From contig NZ_AP023274.1 in NCBI RefSeq assembly GCF_013426735.1, positions 248,001 through 312,000 of the forward strand: DNA of 64,000 nucleotides, in the 5' to 3' direction. This stretch comes from Agrobacterium vitis (GTDB taxonomy: Bacteria > Pseudomonadota > Alphaproteobacteria > Rhizobiales > Rhizobiaceae). The position numbers and the translations under genes were made by a program. Below the pieces are notes generated by a model. That model was given only the letters and a program-made list of their open reading frames with translations, was not told where the DNA came from and made no database searches. Shown here in pieces: positions 62,389-64,000 of this stretch; the stretch's first letter is position 1, and every line of letters starts with the position of its first letter.

Positions 62389-63095
62389 GATGATTTCTCC
62401 ATCGATTGCATTGGCGTATCGACCAATGCGTCCGCCTTGAGCGCTTGGGGAGCGATGAACATTTCCATGTTCTCGCGTGACAATTCCCAGTGTTCGAACA
62501 CGAGATCGACGACGGCGTCCTCGTCACGCGCGCTGATCGCGGCGATAAAACCGTCATGGTGTCCGACTGATTTTTGCAGCCGCTCATGCATGTCTGCATT
62601 GCGCGGTCGAAAGAAGGTATGGCCGATACGGCCGTGATCGATCAGCAGCCGGCCAAGGCTTGGCTGAAGGTATTCATTGCCCGACATCTCGCCGATGATC
62701 GCGTGAAACCGGTTGTTCGAAAGCGTCATGGCCAGAGCATCTTGCGCAATGCTCGCCTCGCGAAACCGTTCCTGGGTGATCTGAAGGTCGGAAAGCTGTT
62801 CGGGCTTGAAGTTCTGGACCGCAAGTCGCCCAACGGCGGCGTATATCATCGGTGCAACAAGGAAGAAGTGGCGTAGCGTCGAATGGTTCATCGGGATAAC
62901 CCGCGCGCCCTTGTTGGCGCGGATATCGACATAGCCTTCCCCTTCCAGACGCCGGAAAATTTCCCTGACGGGCGTCCGCGAGAGACCGTATTTTTCACTC
63001 AGCGATACTTCGTCCAGATCCTCGTCCGGATCGAGTTCCATCGTCAGAATTTGGCGCTTGAGATCATCATAGAGCTCGCCTTTGCCACCCTTCAT
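62385..63095 (-). CDS. GntR/FCD-family regulator of the hydroxyproline-like operon
   Basis: A 236-residue regulator with the winged helix DEDLDEVSLSEKYGLSRTPV at about residues 18-37, then an FCD-type helical domain with NNRFHAIIGEMSGNEYLQPS. ATG 63095. It is the first gene of the leftward operon, and its stop overlaps the DapA-family start (ATGA), so it is probably autoregulated with the operon. A near twin is transcribed away from it at 63499. Confidence 0.9.
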   Translation of the reverse strand: MKGGKGELYDDLKRQILTMELDPDEDLDEVSLSEKYGLSRTPVREIFRRLEGEGYVDIRANKGARVIPMNHSTLRHFFLVAPMIYAAVGRLAVQNFKPEQLSDLQITQERFREASIAQDALAMTLSNNRFHAIIGEMSGNEYLQPSLGRLLIDHGRIGHTFFRPRNADMHERLQKSVGHHDGFIAAISARDEDAVVDLVFEHWELSRENMEMFIAPQALKADALVDTPMQSMEKSS

Positions 63096-63498
63096 CCCAG
63101 TTCCCCGTCATCAACTTGTCCGCCCAATGGGCGCCGTTGGTTTATGACAACAAAATTTGCATGACGTCCGGGTTATGTCAACGATATTGTATTTTACAAG
63201 TACACAATTTTTTCAAACAAAAGAATACAGACCAGAAACTGTCATGAGGGACGAAGATAAATTTGCTGAGATGCCGTCAATGCGAAAGCCATGCGAAGCA
63301 ACCGTTTCAGTGAGAACGGTGTCTTTGCATCCGCACCCTAAACATTGCCAATCAGAACCATGGAGGCTATGCCATGGCCTGCACCGCGATTTGTCCGTGC
63401 GTTGGCGTGTCGGCACGGGCAGGCGGACGCTGATTGATCTCCCGAATGGTCGCAAAGCGATTGAATTGCAATGACCTTACGTGTGACGAGGATGTGAA
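63096..63498. promoter_or_regulatory. Divergent control region between twin GntR genes
   Basis: No convincing gene in these 403 bases. Near 63186-63208 lies ATTGTATTTTACAAGTACACAAT cited in two halves: ATTGT (63186-63190) and ACAAT (63204-63208) are inverted, with the inner palindrome TTGTATTTTACAA also visible. This T-G-T-A/T-A-C-A pattern suits FCD-type GntR operators. A 19-codon reading frame with a good GGAGG site begins at 63374. Confidence 0.5.
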
Positions 63499-64000
63499 AT
63501 GAAAGTCGGGAAGAGCAGTCTCTACGACGATCTCAAACGCCAAATTCTGACGATGGAACTCGATCCGGACGAGGATCTGGACGAAGTCAGCATCAGCGAG
63601 AAATATGGACTGTCTCGCACACCTGTGCGTGACATTTTCCGCCGTCTTGCGGGTGAAGGCTATATCGACATTCGAGAAAACAGAGGCGCTCGGGTCGCTC
63701 CCTTGAACCATTCGACGCTGCGTCACTTCTTCCTCGTCGCGCCGATGATATACGCGGCCATCGGTCGGCTGGCGGTTCAAAATTTCAAACCCAAGCAACT
63801 GTCCGAGCTGAGTGACACACAGGAACGATTTCGTGCCGCTAGCCACAACGCTGACACCCTGGCGATGGTTCTGGAGAATAATAGATTCCACGCCATCATG
63901 GGCGAAATGTCCGGTAACGTTTACCTGCAACCGAGCTTAAGACGTCTTCTCGTGGACCATGCCCGGATAGGGCAAACCTTCTTCCGTCCGCGAAATGATG
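63499..64000 (+). CDS. GntR/FCD-family regulator, twin of the neighbouring gene, cut by window edge
   Basis: The frame opens at ATG 63499 behind GAGGATGTGAA and stays open to the right edge, giving 167 residues of an expected 235 or so. It parallels the 62385-63095 protein almost residue for residue: LYDDLKRQILTMELDPDEDL, SEKYGLSRTPVRDIFRRLAG, LNHSTLRHFFLVAPMIYAAI, FHAIMGEMSGNVYLQPS. This is a recent paralogue in divergent orientation, suggesting that a second, related operon lies to the right. Confidence 0.92.
   Translation, partial: MKVGKSSLYDDLKRQILTMELDPDEDLDEVSISEKYGLSRTPVRDIFRRLAGEGYIDIRENRGARVAPLNHSTLRHFFLVAPMIYAAIGRLAVQNFKPKQLSELSDTQERFRAASHNADTLAMVLENNRFHAIMGEMSGNVYLQPSLRRLLVDHARIGQTFFRPRND

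Noticed and set aside
63157..63474. Plus-strand frame of 105 codons between the GntR twins
   Set aside because: Crosses the probable operator, has no good ribosome site and no recognisable domain.
1..64000. CRISPR arrays, tRNA or rRNA genes
   Set aside because: No regular spaced direct repeats, no cloverleaf with conserved TTCGA arm and no rRNA sequence were noticed while reading.

Overview
The window looks like Rhizobiaceae DNA (Agrobacterium/Allorhizobium/Rhizobium type). The reasons are the density of ABC importers paired with RpiR, ROK and GntR regulators, the style of the catabolic operons, and short intergenic repeats typical of rhizobia. I see no rRNA, tRNA, housekeeping gene, CRISPR array or replication origin. 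The content is accessory and catabolic, which would suit a plasmid, chromid or catabolic island, but that placement is inference.

Layout. (1) 1-5325, minus strand: a glutathione/dipeptide-type ABC importer in the order RpiR regulator, fused ATPase, binding protein, permease; the permease is cut by the left edge. (2) 5598-15316: a degenerate ROK-like gene, then a mannoside unit (binding protein, two permeases, GH38 alpha-mannosidase, ROK regulator) on the minus strand with its ATPase transcribed divergently. (3) 15485-28795: a uronic-acid-glycan unit. A CUT1 importer, GH88, a DUF624 protein, a DUF2264 protein and an unusual acyltransferase/toroid fusion read left; a heparinase II/III-like lyase and a beta-sandwich protein read right; a GntR/FCD regulator closes the unit. 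(4) 28906-43087: a WGR protein, then a long sugar module with one CUT1 and one CUT2 importer, two RbsD/FucU mutarotases, a TIM-barrel isomerase, two PfkB kinases and an RpiR regulator. (5) 43502-46981: a small membrane protein, a Fic protein with a perfect palindrome abutting its start codon, and a pentulose kinase. (6) 47027-52553: an insertion-sequence graveyard. An IS3-family element truncates a polyol dehydrogenase and itself carries a nonsense codon; around it lie an IS3 remnant, an IS110-family element, a Tn3-transposase remnant and a dead IS6-family transposase, with one intact phosphodiesterase gene among them. (7) 52726-64000: a minus-strand operon resembling hydroxyproline catabolism (GntR, DapA-family enzyme, aldehyde dehydrogenase, FAD oxidoreductase, ProXWV-type importer, proline-racemase-family protein) followed by a GlxA/AraC-type regulator. 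A divergent paralogue of the GntR gene is cut by the right edge.

Logic. Each block pairs an importer for a plant- or soil-derived compound with cytoplasmic enzymes that degrade it and a regulator beside them. All six binding-protein genes are followed by a strong intercistronic hairpin, as expected for raising binding protein above membrane subunits. The observations I rate highest are the loss of the second catalytic cysteine in the racemase-family protein, the acyltransferase/toroid fusion inside the glycan locus, the six-of-six hairpin pattern, and the Fic palindrome.
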